A stretch of 34,586 bases of DNA from Clostridia bacterium. Lineage in GTDB: Bacteria > Bacillota > Clostridia > Christensenellales > CAG-138. Position 1 is the first letter of the stretch, and every line of letters starts with the position of its first letter. The DNA lies in NCBI GenBank assembly GCA_017545535.1, contig JAFWMS010000004.1, forward strand, positions 1 through 34,586. Direction: 5' to 3'. Positions 16,000-23,912 of this stretch are shown here, one piece after another. A program made the translations under genes and the position numbers. Below the pieces are notes generated by a model. That model did no database searches. It saw only the letters and a list, made by a program, of their open reading frames with translations, and was not told the origin of the DNA.

Positions 16000-16958
16000 G
16001 GGTCTCTCTGGAATGGTTTTTGCTGGACAACGTGGGGATGAACCTGCTGTTGCTGCGCCTGGCCGGGGCCCTGGGCGGGATGGGGATGAAGGCCGGACGG
16101 GCCCTGTTCCTGTCGCTTCTGGGGGCGGTGTGGGACGCGCTGGCGTTGAGCCGATGGCCGCGGCTGTTGAGCCTGCCGGGGCGGGTGGGGTGCCTACTGG
16201 TGACGGCGCTGCTGATGAGCCGGCGGGAGGTTTTGCGTTCGCTTTTGTCCCTCTTCGCCGCGTCGCTGCTCATGGGGGGCGGGATGCTGCTCCTGACCAT
16301 GGGCCAGACGGGGCCCGGCGGGGTGTTCCTAAGTACGGTGCCCCTTCGGGCGGCGGTGTACGGGCTGTGCCTGCTGCCGCCTTTGATCCGGGGGGTTCGG
16401 TATCTCATCCACAGAGGGTACGAGGGGCGGTGCTTGCGCTCCATCACGCTGACGGTGGGCAAAAAGTCGTTTCAGGTCACCGCCTTCGTGGACTCGGGGA
16501 ACCTTTTAACGGAGCCCCTCTCCGGCTTGCCGGTGGTGCTGGTGGAGGGGATCGACCTGCCGGCGGGGCGGCCCCTGGCCGTGGAGGGACAGGGGGTCAT
16601 CGAGGTGGCGCCGGGGACGGTGCAAACCGGGCCAAACCGGGAGCCGGTGCCCGTGTACGTGGGGCGATCGCCCCTGCATCTGGGGGAGTTTCAGGCGCTG
16701 CTTCCCGGGGCGGCGCTCCATGAAGGGAGGATGGTGCATGTTCAAAAAGCTCAAAGCGCTCCTGTATCGCGTCTACGCGCGGCTGTTCACCCGGCGGTAT
16801 CGGGTCTATCTCGTTCGCTCTGGGGAGAGCCTGCCGCCGCCGCTGAGCCCGGAGGAGGAGCGCCGCTGCGTCCTGGAGGCGAAGGACAGCGAAGCGGCCC
16901 GGAACCGGCTCATCGAGCACAACCTGCGGCTGGTGGTGTTCATCGCCCGGAAGTTTGA
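15996..16958 (+). CDS. spoIIGA: Sporulation sigma-E factor processing peptidase SpoIIGA (3' end probably frameshifted)
   Basis: Membrane aspartic protease that removes the pro-sequence of sigma-E after the SpoIIR signal. About five membrane segments fill residues 1-135, then the soluble domain with the catalytic motif [20 protein letters not shown] near 161. Recognisable sequence ends at about residue 240 ([12 protein letters not shown], position 16716). Beyond this the frame runs 220 nt into sigE, giving a Pro/Gly/Arg-rich tail that looks like out-of-frame reading. A TGA at 16721-16723 in another frame would end the protein at the normal place, 14 nt before sigE. A one-base change near the run of G and C at 16706-16716 is likely, either real or a sequencing error. 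Confidence 0.85.
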   Translation: MRVSLEWFLLDNVGMNLLLLRLAGALGGMGMKAGRALFLSLLGAVWDALALSRWPRLLSLPGRVGCLLVTALLMSRREVLRSLLSLFAASLLMGGGMLLLTMGQTGPGGVFLSTVPLRAAVYGLCLLPPLIRGVRYLIHRGYEGRCLRSITLTVGKKSFQVTAFVDSGNLLTEPLSGLPVVLVEGIDLPAGRPLAVEGQGVIEVAPGTVQTGPNREPVPVYVGRSPLHLGEFQALLPGAALHEGRMVHVQKAQSAPVSRLRAAVHPAVSGLSRSLWGEPAAAAEPGGGAPLRPGGEGQRSGPEPAHRAQPAAGGVHRPEV

Positions 16959-17448
16959 GAACACCGGGGTCATGACGGAGGACCTTATCTCCATCGGCGC
17001 CATCGGCCTCATCAAGGCGGTGAACACCTTCGATCCGGAGAAGAAGATCAAGCTGGCCACCTACGCCTCCCGGTGTATCGAAAACGAGATCCTCATGTAC
17101 CTCAGGCGAAGCTGCAAGCTGAAGCTGGAGGTGTCTTTGGACGAGCCGCTGAACATGGACCAGGACGGGAACGAGCTGCTGCTCTCCGACATCCTGGGCA
17201 CTGACGGGGAAGAGGTGAGCCGTGACATAGAGGAGGAGGTGGACCGGCGGCTGTTGTGGGCGGCCCTTTCCCGGCTGTCGCCCCGGGAGAAGCGGATCGT
17301 GGAGATGCGCTTCGGGTTGAAGGAGCAGCCGCCCCGGACCCAGAAGCAGGTGGCGGACGCCATGGGCATCAGCCAGAGCTATATCTCCCGGCTGGAGAAG
17401 CGGATCATGGACCACCTGAAACGGGAGATCCTGAAAATGCAGGGGTGA
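16738..17448 (+). CDS. sigE: RNA polymerase sporulation sigma factor E (pro-sigma-E)
   Basis: Early mother-cell sigma factor. The 236 residues begin with a basic, amphipathic pro-sequence of about 27 residues, then the ESLPPPLS motif, region 2 ([57 protein letters not shown]), the [20 protein letters not shown] linker and region 4 ([34 protein letters not shown]). This is close to B. subtilis sigma-E throughout. ATG 16738 has GGGAGG at 16725-16730; ATG 16720 is a weaker in-frame alternative. sigG does not follow; a terminator and galM do. Confidence 0.96.
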   Translation: MFKKLKALLYRVYARLFTRRYRVYLVRSGESLPPPLSPEEERRCVLEAKDSEAARNRLIEHNLRLVVFIARKFENTGVMTEDLISIGAIGLIKAVNTFDPEKKIKLATYASRCIENEILMYLRRSCKLKLEVSLDEPLNMDQDGNELLLSDILGTDGEEVSRDIEEEVDRRLLWAALSRLSPREKRIVEMRFGLKEQPPRTQKQVADAMGISQSYISRLEKRIMDHLKREILKMQG

Positions 17449-17486
17449 CTTGTAAAAGTTTATTAAAACGGGAAGGAGGCGCATGG

Positions 17487-17522
17487 GAGCGTGTCGGCAC
17501 GGCTTGACACGCTCTCCTTTTT
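17487..17522 (+). terminator. Terminator of the spoIIE-spoIIGA-sigE operon
   Basis: GAGCGTGTC (17487-17495) and GACACGCTC (17506-17514) form a perfect 9-bp stem, followed by TCCTTTTT. Confidence 0.85.
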
Positions 17523-17533
17523 GTGGTAATCAT
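17504..17533 (+). promoter_or_regulatory. Probable galM promoter, -35 inside the sigE terminator
   Basis: A perfect TTGACA (17504-17509) lies in the 3' arm of the terminator; an 18-bp spacer leads to AATCAT (17528-17533). The -10 is only a fair match. Confidence 0.4.
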
Positions 17534-17561
17534 GAAAAAAAGCGTGAAAGCGAGATAAAAC

Positions 17562-18611
17562 ATGGCAGTATCGACCCAAGAATTCGGCGTCCTGAAGGAC
17601 GGGCGCGGGGCCCATCTGTTCACCATCTCGACCCTTGCGGGGAGCCAGGTTGTCCTGACGGACTTCGGCGCGGCGGTGGTGAAGGTGATCGTGCCCGACG
17701 GTTTGGGGCGGTTGGGGGACGTGGCCCTGGGGTTCGATGATCTGGCGCTCTACGAGCAGGATCTGGGGAACTTCGGCGCGGTCTGCGGCCGGTTCGCCAA
17801 TCGGCTCTCCCGGGCGTCGCTGCCCCTTGACCGGCATGTCTATCCCCTGACGGCTAACGACGGGCCCAACACCCTCCACGGGGGCGCGGTGGGGTTCCAC
17901 CACAAGCTGTGGGACGCGCAGATCCTGGGGGAGGACAGCGTGAAATTCACCCTCTTCAGCCCCGACGGGGAGGAGGGGTTCCCGGGGGATCTGACGGCGT
18001 CGGTCACCTATCGGTTTTCGGAGCAGAACGTGCTGTCGCTGAGCTACGAAGCCGCAGCGGGGACGAAAAACACCGTGGCGAACCTGACCAACCACAGCTA
18101 TTGGAACCTGGACGGGGATACCTTCGGCAGCGTCCTCGACCACAGCATCCGCATCCATGCCTCCCGGTTCACGCCCACCAATGATGTCAACGTGCCCGAC
18201 GGCCGGCTTCTGCCCGTGAAGGGGGTCTTCGACTTGCGGGCGTATCGGGCCCTGCGGGAGGGGATCACGAGCCGGGACGAACAGATCGTCCGGGCCAACG
18301 GATACGATCATAACTTCCTCATCGACGCCTATGACGGTCGCAGCCTGGTCAGGGCGGCGGATCTGAAGGGAGCCGTTTCCGGGCGGCGGATGGAGGTATG
18401 GACCACGCTCCCCGGCATCCAGCTCTACACCGGGAATCATTTCGCCGGTCTGCCCGGCAAGGGTGGCATGCGCTACAACAAGGGGGCCGGGGTGGCCCTG
18501 GAGACCCAGTTTTATCCCGACGCGCCCCATCACCCCGCCTGGCCCCAGCCCAAGGTGGCGGCGGGGGAGACGCAGGTATCCAGAACGGAGTTTAGGTTCT
18601 ATATTGATTGA
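17562..18611 (+). CDS. galM: Aldose 1-epimerase (galactose mutarotase)
   Basis: Interconverts alpha and beta anomers of galactose and other aldoses in the cytoplasm. The 349 residues show the family marks CGRFANRL near 76, the substrate-binding NDGPNTLHGG near 99, the catalytic His in NLTNHSYWNL near 173, GYDHNFL near 247, LYTGNHF near 288 and the catalytic Glu in GVALETQFYPDAPHHP near 309. It is alone, between a sporulation operon and repeat copy 3; no other Leloir gene is present. Confidence 0.93.
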   Translation: MAVSTQEFGVLKDGRGAHLFTISTLAGSQVVLTDFGAAVVKVIVPDGLGRLGDVALGFDDLALYEQDLGNFGAVCGRFANRLSRASLPLDRHVYPLTANDGPNTLHGGAVGFHHKLWDAQILGEDSVKFTLFSPDGEEGFPGDLTASVTYRFSEQNVLSLSYEAAAGTKNTVANLTNHSYWNLDGDTFGSVLDHSIRIHASRFTPTNDVNVPDGRLLPVKGVFDLRAYRALREGITSRDEQIVRANGYDHNFLIDAYDGRSLVRAADLKGAVSGRRMEVWTTLPGIQLYTGNHFAGLPGKGGMRYNKGAGVALETQFYPDAPHHPAWPQPKVAAGETQVSRTEFRFYID

Positions 18612-18624
18612 GGTTTCTTTTGCC

Positions 18625-18754
18625 GCTTTTTCTCTTTATACAAAGAGAAAAAGCAGCGCAAAAAGAGAAACTTATCTGGGATAACAGACAGGCTGTCAAT
18701 CATCAAATCCCGAATAAAGTTCTTTGGGGCACCCTTTCTTTCAGGAAAGGGTGC
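18625..18754 (+). repeat. Three-hairpin intergenic repeat, copy 3 (complete)
   Basis: Hairpin A: GCTTTTTCTCTTT/AAAGAGAAAAAGC (18625-18637, 18642-18654), 13 nt after galM. Core GCAAAAAGAGAAACTTA (18658-18674). Middle: GGGAT/ATCCC with inner GACAG/CTGTC. Core AATAAAGTTCTTTGG. Hairpin B: GCACCCTTTC/GAAAGGGTGC (18729-18738, 18745-18754). Confidence 0.8.
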
Positions 18755-18793
18755 AATTTAATTCCTTCCGCTAAAAAAGATTCCGCATTTATT

Positions 18794-18825
18794 TTACAAC
18801 GCCATTACAACTTTCCTGATATACT
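18794..18825 (+). promoter_or_regulatory. Promoter of the two-component operon with phased TTACAA boxes
   Basis: Two identical boxes TTACAAC at 18794-18800 and 18805-18811 are exactly 11 bp apart, on one face of the helix, ahead of TATACT (18820-18825). They occupy the -35 region, where no good -35 hexamer is seen at normal spacing. This is how OmpR/PhoB/PhoP-type activators usually bind, and suggests autoregulation. Confidence 0.6.
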
Positions 18826-18855
18826 TATATTCAACAAGGGAAACGGAGAGGGAAA

Positions 18856-19503
18856 ATGGCGAAAATACTGATCGTAGAGGACGAAAGGGCCATCAACGAC
18901 CTATTGAAGATGAACCTGGAGATGGTGGGTCACCGGTGCGTGTCCGCCTTCACGGGCCGGGACGCCATCCGCGCCGCGGGGGAGCAGGGGTTCGACCTCA
19001 TGCTCCTGGACGTGATGCTGCCGGACGTGGAGGGCTTCGCCGTTTTGGAGAAGGTACGGGACGTGCCTACCATCTTTCTCACCGCCCGGGGCGCCACCAC
19101 GGACAAGGTCAGGGGCTTCGGCCTGGGCGCCGACGATTATATCGTGAAGCCCTTTGAGGTGGCGGAGCTTTTGGCCCGGGTCCAGGCGGTGCTGAGGAGA
19201 ACCCACAGGGCGGAGACGGAGTACGCCATCGGCGATCTCGTCATCCGCTGGGACGCCCACGAGGTCCTGCTCTGCGGGGAGCGGATCGATCTGACGCCCC
19301 AGGAGTTCGCCCTGCTGCGCATCCTCATCGAGAACCGAAACGTGTGTCTCAGCCGGCAAAAGCTCCTGTCCGAGGCCTGGGGCATCGACTTTCTGGGCGA
19401 GAGCCGGACCGTGGACGTCCATATCCAAAAGCTTCGCCGGAAGCTGAAGCTGGAGAACCATATAAAGACCATCTACAAGAACGGGTATCGTTTTGAAGAG
19501 TAA
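18856..19503 (+). CDS. OmpR/PhoB-family response regulator
   Basis: A 215-residue two-domain regulator. Receiver domain (1-115): acidic pocket ED near 8-9, phospho-acceptor Asp52 in LLDVMLPD, switch Thr in FLTARG near 77 and Lys98 in IVKPF. C-terminal winged helix (about 122-215): LTPQEFALLRILIENRN, the recognition region ESRTVDVHIQKLRRKL and the wing KTIYKNGYRF. The sensor kinase gene follows after 1 nt, so the two are translated together. The doubled TTACAA boxes at its own promoter suggest it controls itself. Confidence 0.95.
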   Translation: MAKILIVEDERAINDLLKMNLEMVGHRCVSAFTGRDAIRAAGEQGFDLMLLDVMLPDVEGFAVLEKVRDVPTIFLTARGATTDKVRGFGLGADDYIVKPFEVAELLARVQAVLRRTHRAETEYAIGDLVIRWDAHEVLLCGERIDLTPQEFALLRILIENRNVCLSRQKLLSEAWGIDFLGESRTVDVHIQKLRRKLKLENHIKTIYKNGYRFEE

Positions 19504-19504
19504 A

Positions 19505-20635
19505 ATGAAGCTTTGGCAAAAAACCTACCTTTTGTCCACGTTGCTCTGCGTCCTGATCCTATATGGGTGCATGTTTTCCGTCACCGCGCCGGCCATCTCC
19601 GCCACGGTGCGCTCCGCTACGGAATCCGCTCTACGGGAGGAACGGGCCCTGGCCAAAACTCTGGAGCAAACCATGGCCCAGGCACCGGAGGGACGGCAGA
19701 TCCCCGTGCTGAGGACCCTTTTGGACTACTACGCCGGTACCGGCCTGACCTTTCGGGTGACCGAGATAGACCAACAGATCTATTCCACCCTGCCCTGCTC
19801 CGTGGAGAAATCGCCCGGCACCATGGGCTTTCTCAGGGACAGGGGACGGCTGTACATCTTCGCCAGCGACCGGCTCCCCTCGGGCTACGACTTTCTGTAC
19901 CTGAAGGACGCGGCGGCCACGGACGCCCTCTTGAAACATCAGGTCACGGCGGCGGCCCTCACCGGCACGGCGGTGGCCATCCTGATGGCGGCGGCCCTCT
20001 ACGTCCTCCTCTATCGGGTGAACCTGCCCGTGAGCCGGCTGGCCCACGAGATGCGGACCCCCCTCACCACCATGAAGGGCTACGCCGAGACCCTGCGGGA
20101 CGCCAAGCTCACCGAGGAGCAGCGGTACATGGCGGCCAGCTACATCGCCGCGGAGACCACCCGTCTTTCGGACGTGTCCGCCCGGCTGTTGACCCTCCAC
20201 AACGCCAAGGAGGAGGCCACGCCCTTCGGCCCCGTGGACGTGGAGGAACTCTTCGAACACATCCGGCAGACCTATCCCACCGCCACCTATGAGGTCAACT
20301 GGCCCACCCTCTTTGGGGATCGGGCCATGCTTTCGTCCATGCTCAACAATTTGGTGGACAACGCCGTGAAGGCCTCCCCGGCGGGATCGCCCGTGGAGCT
20401 GCGGGCCGCGCCCAACGTGCTGGCGGTCATCGACCACGGCAGCGGCCTATCCGACCAGGCCCTCGCCTACGTGAACCACCCCTCCAGGTTCAAGAAGCTC
20501 CACGACGCCGGCGGCCTGGGTGTGCCTCTCTGCCACCAGATCGCCAAGGCCCACGGGGCCAGGCTCACCTACACCCGGGGGGCGGACGGGGGTACCGTGG
20601 CCACCGTGACCTTTTACAACTCCCTTACAAGTTGA
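19505..20635 (+). CDS. Sensor histidine kinase, without a HAMP domain
   Basis: Partner of the preceding regulator, 376 residues. One membrane helix (about 8-27), an external sensor region of about 115 residues, and a second helix (about 147-170). The phospho-acceptor His181 (HEMRTPLTTMKG) comes only about 10 residues after that helix, leaving no room for a HAMP linker. The ATPase domain has NNLVDNAVKAS (N box), DHGSGL (G1) and GGLGVPLCHQIAKAHG (G2). ATG 19505 follows the regulator stop directly. The external signal is unknown. Confidence 0.92.
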   Translation: MKLWQKTYLLSTLLCVLILYGCMFSVTAPAISATVRSATESALREERALAKTLEQTMAQAPEGRQIPVLRTLLDYYAGTGLTFRVTEIDQQIYSTLPCSVEKSPGTMGFLRDRGRLYIFASDRLPSGYDFLYLKDAAATDALLKHQVTAAALTGTAVAILMAAALYVLLYRVNLPVSRLAHEMRTPLTTMKGYAETLRDAKLTEEQRYMAASYIAAETTRLSDVSARLLTLHNAKEEATPFGPVDVEELFEHIRQTYPTATYEVNWPTLFGDRAMLSSMLNNLVDNAVKASPAGSPVELRAAPNVLAVIDHGSGLSDQALAYVNHPSRFKKLHDAGGLGVPLCHQIAKAHGARLTYTRGADGGTVATVTFYNSLTS

Positions 20636-20667
20636 TGAATACTCCATAACAAGTCTGGCTCTATACT
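20614..20667 (+). promoter_or_regulatory. Promoter with phased TTACAA boxes before the extracytoplasmic protein gene
   Basis: TTACAAC (20614), TTACAAG (20625) and TAACAAG (20647) are spaced 11 and 22 bp apart, with a degenerate TGAATAC (20636) filling the gap, so four sites in 11-bp register. The first box starts inside the kinase stop region. The last box begins 15 bp before TATACT (20662-20667), the same distance as at 18805 to 18820. Confidence 0.6.
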
Positions 20668-20699
20668 GAGGGCGAAGCTTGAGAAAGGAGCAAAAACAC

Positions 20700-22175
20700 A
20701 TGAAATTATTCTGGATGAAGAACAGGGTGCTGATTGCCGCCCTGCTGGCCGTGCTGGTGCTGGGGGTGTTCTTCTGGGGCGGGCTGCGCCTCTTTGAAGG
20801 GAACGAGATGCAGGACGTCATGGTCCGCACCTCCTTCGCCGAGGCGGAGGCCACCGCCGCCCCCACCGAGGAGACCGGCACCATCGGGCTGACGGGAGAG
20901 ACCGAGACCCCCGCGCCCACGGCCATATCCCCGGAGCTGATCTCGGCGGATATCCTGGGCTTGGAGTGGAAGTACAGGTCCGTCATTCCCCGCATCTCCA
21001 ACACCGTGCCCTACGAGGCCAAGAGCTGGAAGGAGGGGGACAAGGTGGCGGACAGTCTGGCTGTGGAGGCCATCACCCGAGCGGGGGAGCTCTATGAAAC
21101 GCTGCTCCATCGGACGCTGGACCTTTCCGCTGTCTCCGTCACCCGCTACGTGGACGAGAAGGGCTACCGGCCCAACATCCTGCGGCTGACCGACGAGAAG
21201 AACGATTTCGTCTGTGTGCTGCGGGAGAGCGACCTGTCCCTGCTGGTGGCGGACAACGGCCAGATCGCTGCGTCGGAATGGATGGACGCCAAGAAGGACG
21301 CCGCCACTGTCGCTGAATTTCTTGGCACCGAGGCCAAGGCCAATGACATGGATCGGGGCGGCTCCAGCCGGAACGGGGAGTGGATCGAGCGTTCCTTGGC
21401 CTATGAACTCGGCGACGGCCGCTGGATCACCCTGGCCTACAATCGGAACACCCTCAACGGCATCCAGGTCCATGAGGACGAGCGCTGCATGGAGGAATCC
21501 GTCTGCTTCCTGGCGGACATCACCATGAACCCCTCTGTTGTCCATCTGGTCTCTGCAGAGTGCTTCACGCGGGGAGATTTAAACGACATCGCGGAGGGCG
21601 ACATGACCCCGGCTGAGGTGGAGGCCATGTACAGCCGCTTCCTCACCGCCGCTCTTGGAAAGCGCTTCGACCCCAACGATCCCACCAAGGAGATCGGATA
21701 CCAGCTCGCCCCCGGCCAGCTGGTCTACTATCGGGATGATTCCTGCTATCGGGAGAACTACTACCATATCCAGGATACCTTCGTTATCATGGACATCGCC
21801 GCCAAGTCCGGCTACATCGTCCGAGCGGACTGCAGCAAGCTCTATAACCAGCAGGACCCGGCTATGGATTTGAGGTCCATCGACTATGACCACATGGGCG
21901 GCGAGGAATACATCGCCTACGTGCGGAACATCGCGGAGCAGACATGGGGCAAGGAAAACGTGAAGGATGTGGACGTGAACGCCGTCTACGACGGCAACTA
22001 CTGCACCATCGACCCCTACATGACGGACGGCCGCTGGTATGAGTTCTTCTTCGAGGGCGGCATGCTCACGGAGATCCAGCACTTCGCCACAGAGCGCAGC
22101 GACGTCTGCGGCTGGGCCGCCGACAGCCTTTACGTGAACACCGTCACCGGCGAGGAGTTCTCTCTGGAGTGGTAA
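20700..22175 (+). CDS. Membrane-anchored extracytoplasmic protein of unknown function
   Basis: 491 residues that I do not recognise. One uncleaved-looking hydrophobic helix (about 9-28) is followed by a Thr/Pro/Glu-rich linker (to about 80) and a large soluble region outside the cell. The latter is rich in acidic and aromatic residues, with a Cys pair and the recurring form of a two-lobed alpha/beta domain, but no catalytic motif stands out. ATG 20700 has AAAGGAG at 9-nt spacing; a TTG at 20679 is rejected. It lies 64 nt after the sensor kinase and shares the phased-box promoter type with it, so it is the likely target, and perhaps a co-sensor, of that system. Confidence 0.75.
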   Translation: MKLFWMKNRVLIAALLAVLVLGVFFWGGLRLFEGNEMQDVMVRTSFAEAEATAAPTEETGTIGLTGETETPAPTAISPELISADILGLEWKYRSVIPRISNTVPYEAKSWKEGDKVADSLAVEAITRAGELYETLLHRTLDLSAVSVTRYVDEKGYRPNILRLTDEKNDFVCVLRESDLSLLVADNGQIAASEWMDAKKDAATVAEFLGTEAKANDMDRGGSSRNGEWIERSLAYELGDGRWITLAYNRNTLNGIQVHEDERCMEESVCFLADITMNPSVVHLVSAECFTRGDLNDIAEGDMTPAEVEAMYSRFLTAALGKRFDPNDPTKEIGYQLAPGQLVYYRDDSCYRENYYHIQDTFVIMDIAAKSGYIVRADCSKLYNQQDPAMDLRSIDYDHMGGEEYIAYVRNIAEQTWGKENVKDVDVNAVYDGNYCTIDPYMTDGRWYEFFFEGGMLTEIQHFATERSDVCGWAADSLYVNTVTGEEFSLEW

Positions 22176-22190
22176 ACGGCATATAAAAAC

Positions 22191-22220
22191 AGCCCCGCGG
22201 CTTCTTACCGCGGGGCTTTT
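22191..22220. terminator. Bidirectional terminator
   Basis: AGCCCCGCGG (22191-22200) and CCGCGGGGCT (22208-22217) form a perfect 10-bp stem. T-runs lie on both exits: TTTT at 22217-22220 on the plus strand and GTTTTTAT on the minus strand, serving the two convergent genes. Confidence 0.9.
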
Positions 22221-22221
22221 C

Positions 22222-22755
22222 CTATACGCTCAGCAGCTTTCCCAGATACAGGGCCCCGGTCTTGAGGCTCTGGAGCGCCGCGTCCGTGATGGTGGGGCCG
22301 CCCTCCGCGCTCAACAGGAACACGCCGCCCACGCAATCCCCCTCCAGCAGGATGGGCACCCCCAGCAGGGCGGAGAAGGGGACCTCCTGCCCCTGGGCCA
22401 AAAGGGCGTTCTTCTCCTCGATGATCTGTCGGCCCAACAGCCGCCGCCGCATAGCGTCCAAAAGGGGCTTGTCCAACAGCCACCGCCGCTGCCGGCCCGC
22501 CGCCGCCACGCAGTTCTCCTTGTCCGTCACCGCCGCCGTGAGCCCGAAGGCCCCGTTCAGCGCCTGGACGTATTCCTCCGCCACGTCCTTGAGCCCGCCC
22601 ACGGAGGAGTACTTCTTCAGCTGGATGCAGCCATCGTCCCCCATGTAGATCTCCATGGGGTCGCTCTCCTGTATGCGGAGCGTCCGCCGTATCTCCTTGG
22701 GGATCACGATCCGCCCCAGCTCGTCTATCCTTCTCACGATCCCGGTCGCCTTCAT
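22222..22755 (-). CDS. spoVT: Stage V sporulation protein T, AbrB-family regulator
   Basis: Forespore transcription factor that tunes sigma-G-dependent genes. The 177 residues begin with the AbrB/MazE DNA-binding domain (KATGIVRRIDELGRIVIPKEIRRTLRI, about 2-30, then MEIYMGDDGCIQLKKY), nearly the same as in known SpoVT, and continue with a C-terminal GAF-like domain. The latter is more divergent. An unrelated AbrB paralogue is possible, but the length and GAF-like half favour SpoVT. It stands alone. Confidence 0.9.
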   Translation of the reverse strand: MKATGIVRRIDELGRIVIPKEIRRTLRIQESDPMEIYMGDDGCIQLKKYSSVGGLKDVAEEYVQALNGAFGLTAAVTDKENCVAAAGRQRRWLLDKPLLDAMRRRLLGRQIIEEKNALLAQGQEVPFSALLGVPILLEGDCVGGVFLLSAEGGPTITDAALQSLKTGALYLGKLLSV

Positions 22756-22813
22756 CTGTCACCTCTTGCTGTAATTTTTATATTCCTATTTTGAGCGGTT
22801 TTGAATAAAAACA

Positions 22814-22948
22814 TGCAGCCTTTCTTGAAAGAAAGGCTGCACCCAAAGAACTTTATTCGGGACAAACTGTTTCCAAACCTGCCCCATTATCCCAATGGGC
22901 TTTTCTTTTTCCGCCGCTTTTTCTTTTCACCTGAAAAGAAAAAGCGGC
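22814..22948 (-). repeat. Three-hairpin intergenic repeat, copy 4 (complete)
   Basis: Minus orientation. Hairpin A: GCCGCTTTTTCTTTTC/GAAAAGAAAAAGCGGC (22913-22928, 22933-22948), 13 nt beyond the CobW gene stop. Hairpin B: TGCAGCCTTTCTT/AAGAAAGGCTGCA (22814-22826, 22829-22841). Conserved core AAAGAACTTTATTCGG next to B. The middle segment is only partly paired. Confidence 0.8.
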
Positions 22949-22961
22949 AAAAGAAATCCCC

Positions 22962-23909
22962 TCAATAGAACGTCGCCACGGGCTCCTCGGGCTCCTGCCA
23001 GGGCTCGATGGCCAGGGTGTTGAACACGGGTCCCTTCTTGCCGTAGATGGCGGAGTAGCGGACCTCGATCTTGGCGGTCACCTTGTACCAGCCCTGGTTC
23101 TGGAGGCTGGCGGCGTTGTCGTACTTGAAGGCGAAGGCGGCGAACTGGATATCCGCGGCGCAACACTGCATGAGCTGCCGCCCGGCTACGAAGGTATCCT
23201 TGGGCATCCGGTTGTTCCGGGCCACCAGGGCGGTGAACTCCACCACCTTCCCGTGGTATTTCTTGAAATCCTCCACCAGATCCTGGTAGAAGAGGGCATA
23301 GTCCTTATCCTCCACCTTCACGATGGGCGCGTTCACGTCGAAGGGCAGCGGGTCCACGATCTCGTCGTACTCGGTCTTCCCGCTGTCGTAGGAATAGGCG
23401 ATGTCCGCTTGGCGGGTGATGGCCCGGACGATCTTGTGAAGGGCCATCTTGTCCGTCTCCTCGGTGACCCGGTTAAAGAGCACCAGCTCCGCGGTCCGGA
23501 GCTTATCCACCACCAGCTGCCGCATGTTGGCGTTGTACACGGCGAAGGTGGTGGAATCGAAGAACAGGGTCTCCCCGGCGATGGACCAGCTCTCCGGCAG
23601 CGCCTGGAAGAGGCTGTTGTTGAGCCACATGCCGTTGTACTCCACGATGATCCGGGCGGGCTTATATTGCTTCGTCAGGGCCAAAAGATGCCCCTCCGTG
23701 AGCCGATCCTCGGAGTCGATGGTGACGATGGACACCTTCCCCTTCTTGGGGAACCGGTCCGGGGCGAGCTCCTCCTCGCCCTCCTCGCACTGGATCACCA
23801 GGGTCGGCTGGCCGTTGTTGAACTCCTTGTCCTCCAGCAGGCTCTCGATGAAGCTGGTCTTGCCCGCGTCCAAAAAGCCCGTGAACAGGAATACGGGGAT
23901 GTCTTCCAT
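22962..23909 (-). CDS. CobW-like GTPase fused to a DUF1980-like domain
   Basis: A 315-residue protein. The N-terminal half is a COG0523 G3E GTPase (Walker A GFLDAGKTS, about 11-19) of the type that loads metals into proteins. The usual CxCC motif is absent. The C-terminal third, with MQCCAADIQFAAFAF near 248 and PVFNTLAIEPWQEPEEP near the end, resembles the DUF1980/TIGR03943 domain normally found on the YcgQ partner of YcgR permeases, which itself often neighbours CobW genes. The fusion therefore joins two known neighbours. It follows the His-rich CobW gene by 3 nt, suggesting a joint metal-handling role, probably zinc, which is inferred. Confidence 0.8.
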   Translation of the reverse strand: MEDIPVFLFTGFLDAGKTSFIESLLEDKEFNNGQPTLVIQCEEGEEELAPDRFPKKGKVSIVTIDSEDRLTEGHLLALTKQYKPARIIVEYNGMWLNNSLFQALPESWSIAGETLFFDSTTFAVYNANMRQLVVDKLRTAELVLFNRVTEETDKMALHKIVRAITRQADIAYSYDSGKTEYDEIVDPLPFDVNAPIVKVEDKDYALFYQDLVEDFKKYHGKVVEFTALVARNNRMPKDTFVAGRQLMQCCAADIQFAAFAFKYDNAASLQNQGWYKVTAKIEVRYSAIYGKKGPVFNTLAIEPWQEPEEPVATFY

Positions 23910-23912
23910 AGC

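Noticed and set aside
16720..16738. sigE start at ATG 16720
   Set aside because: GGGAGG at 16725-16730 would lie inside the coding sequence; ATG 16738 has it at the right distance and gives the usual pro-sequence.
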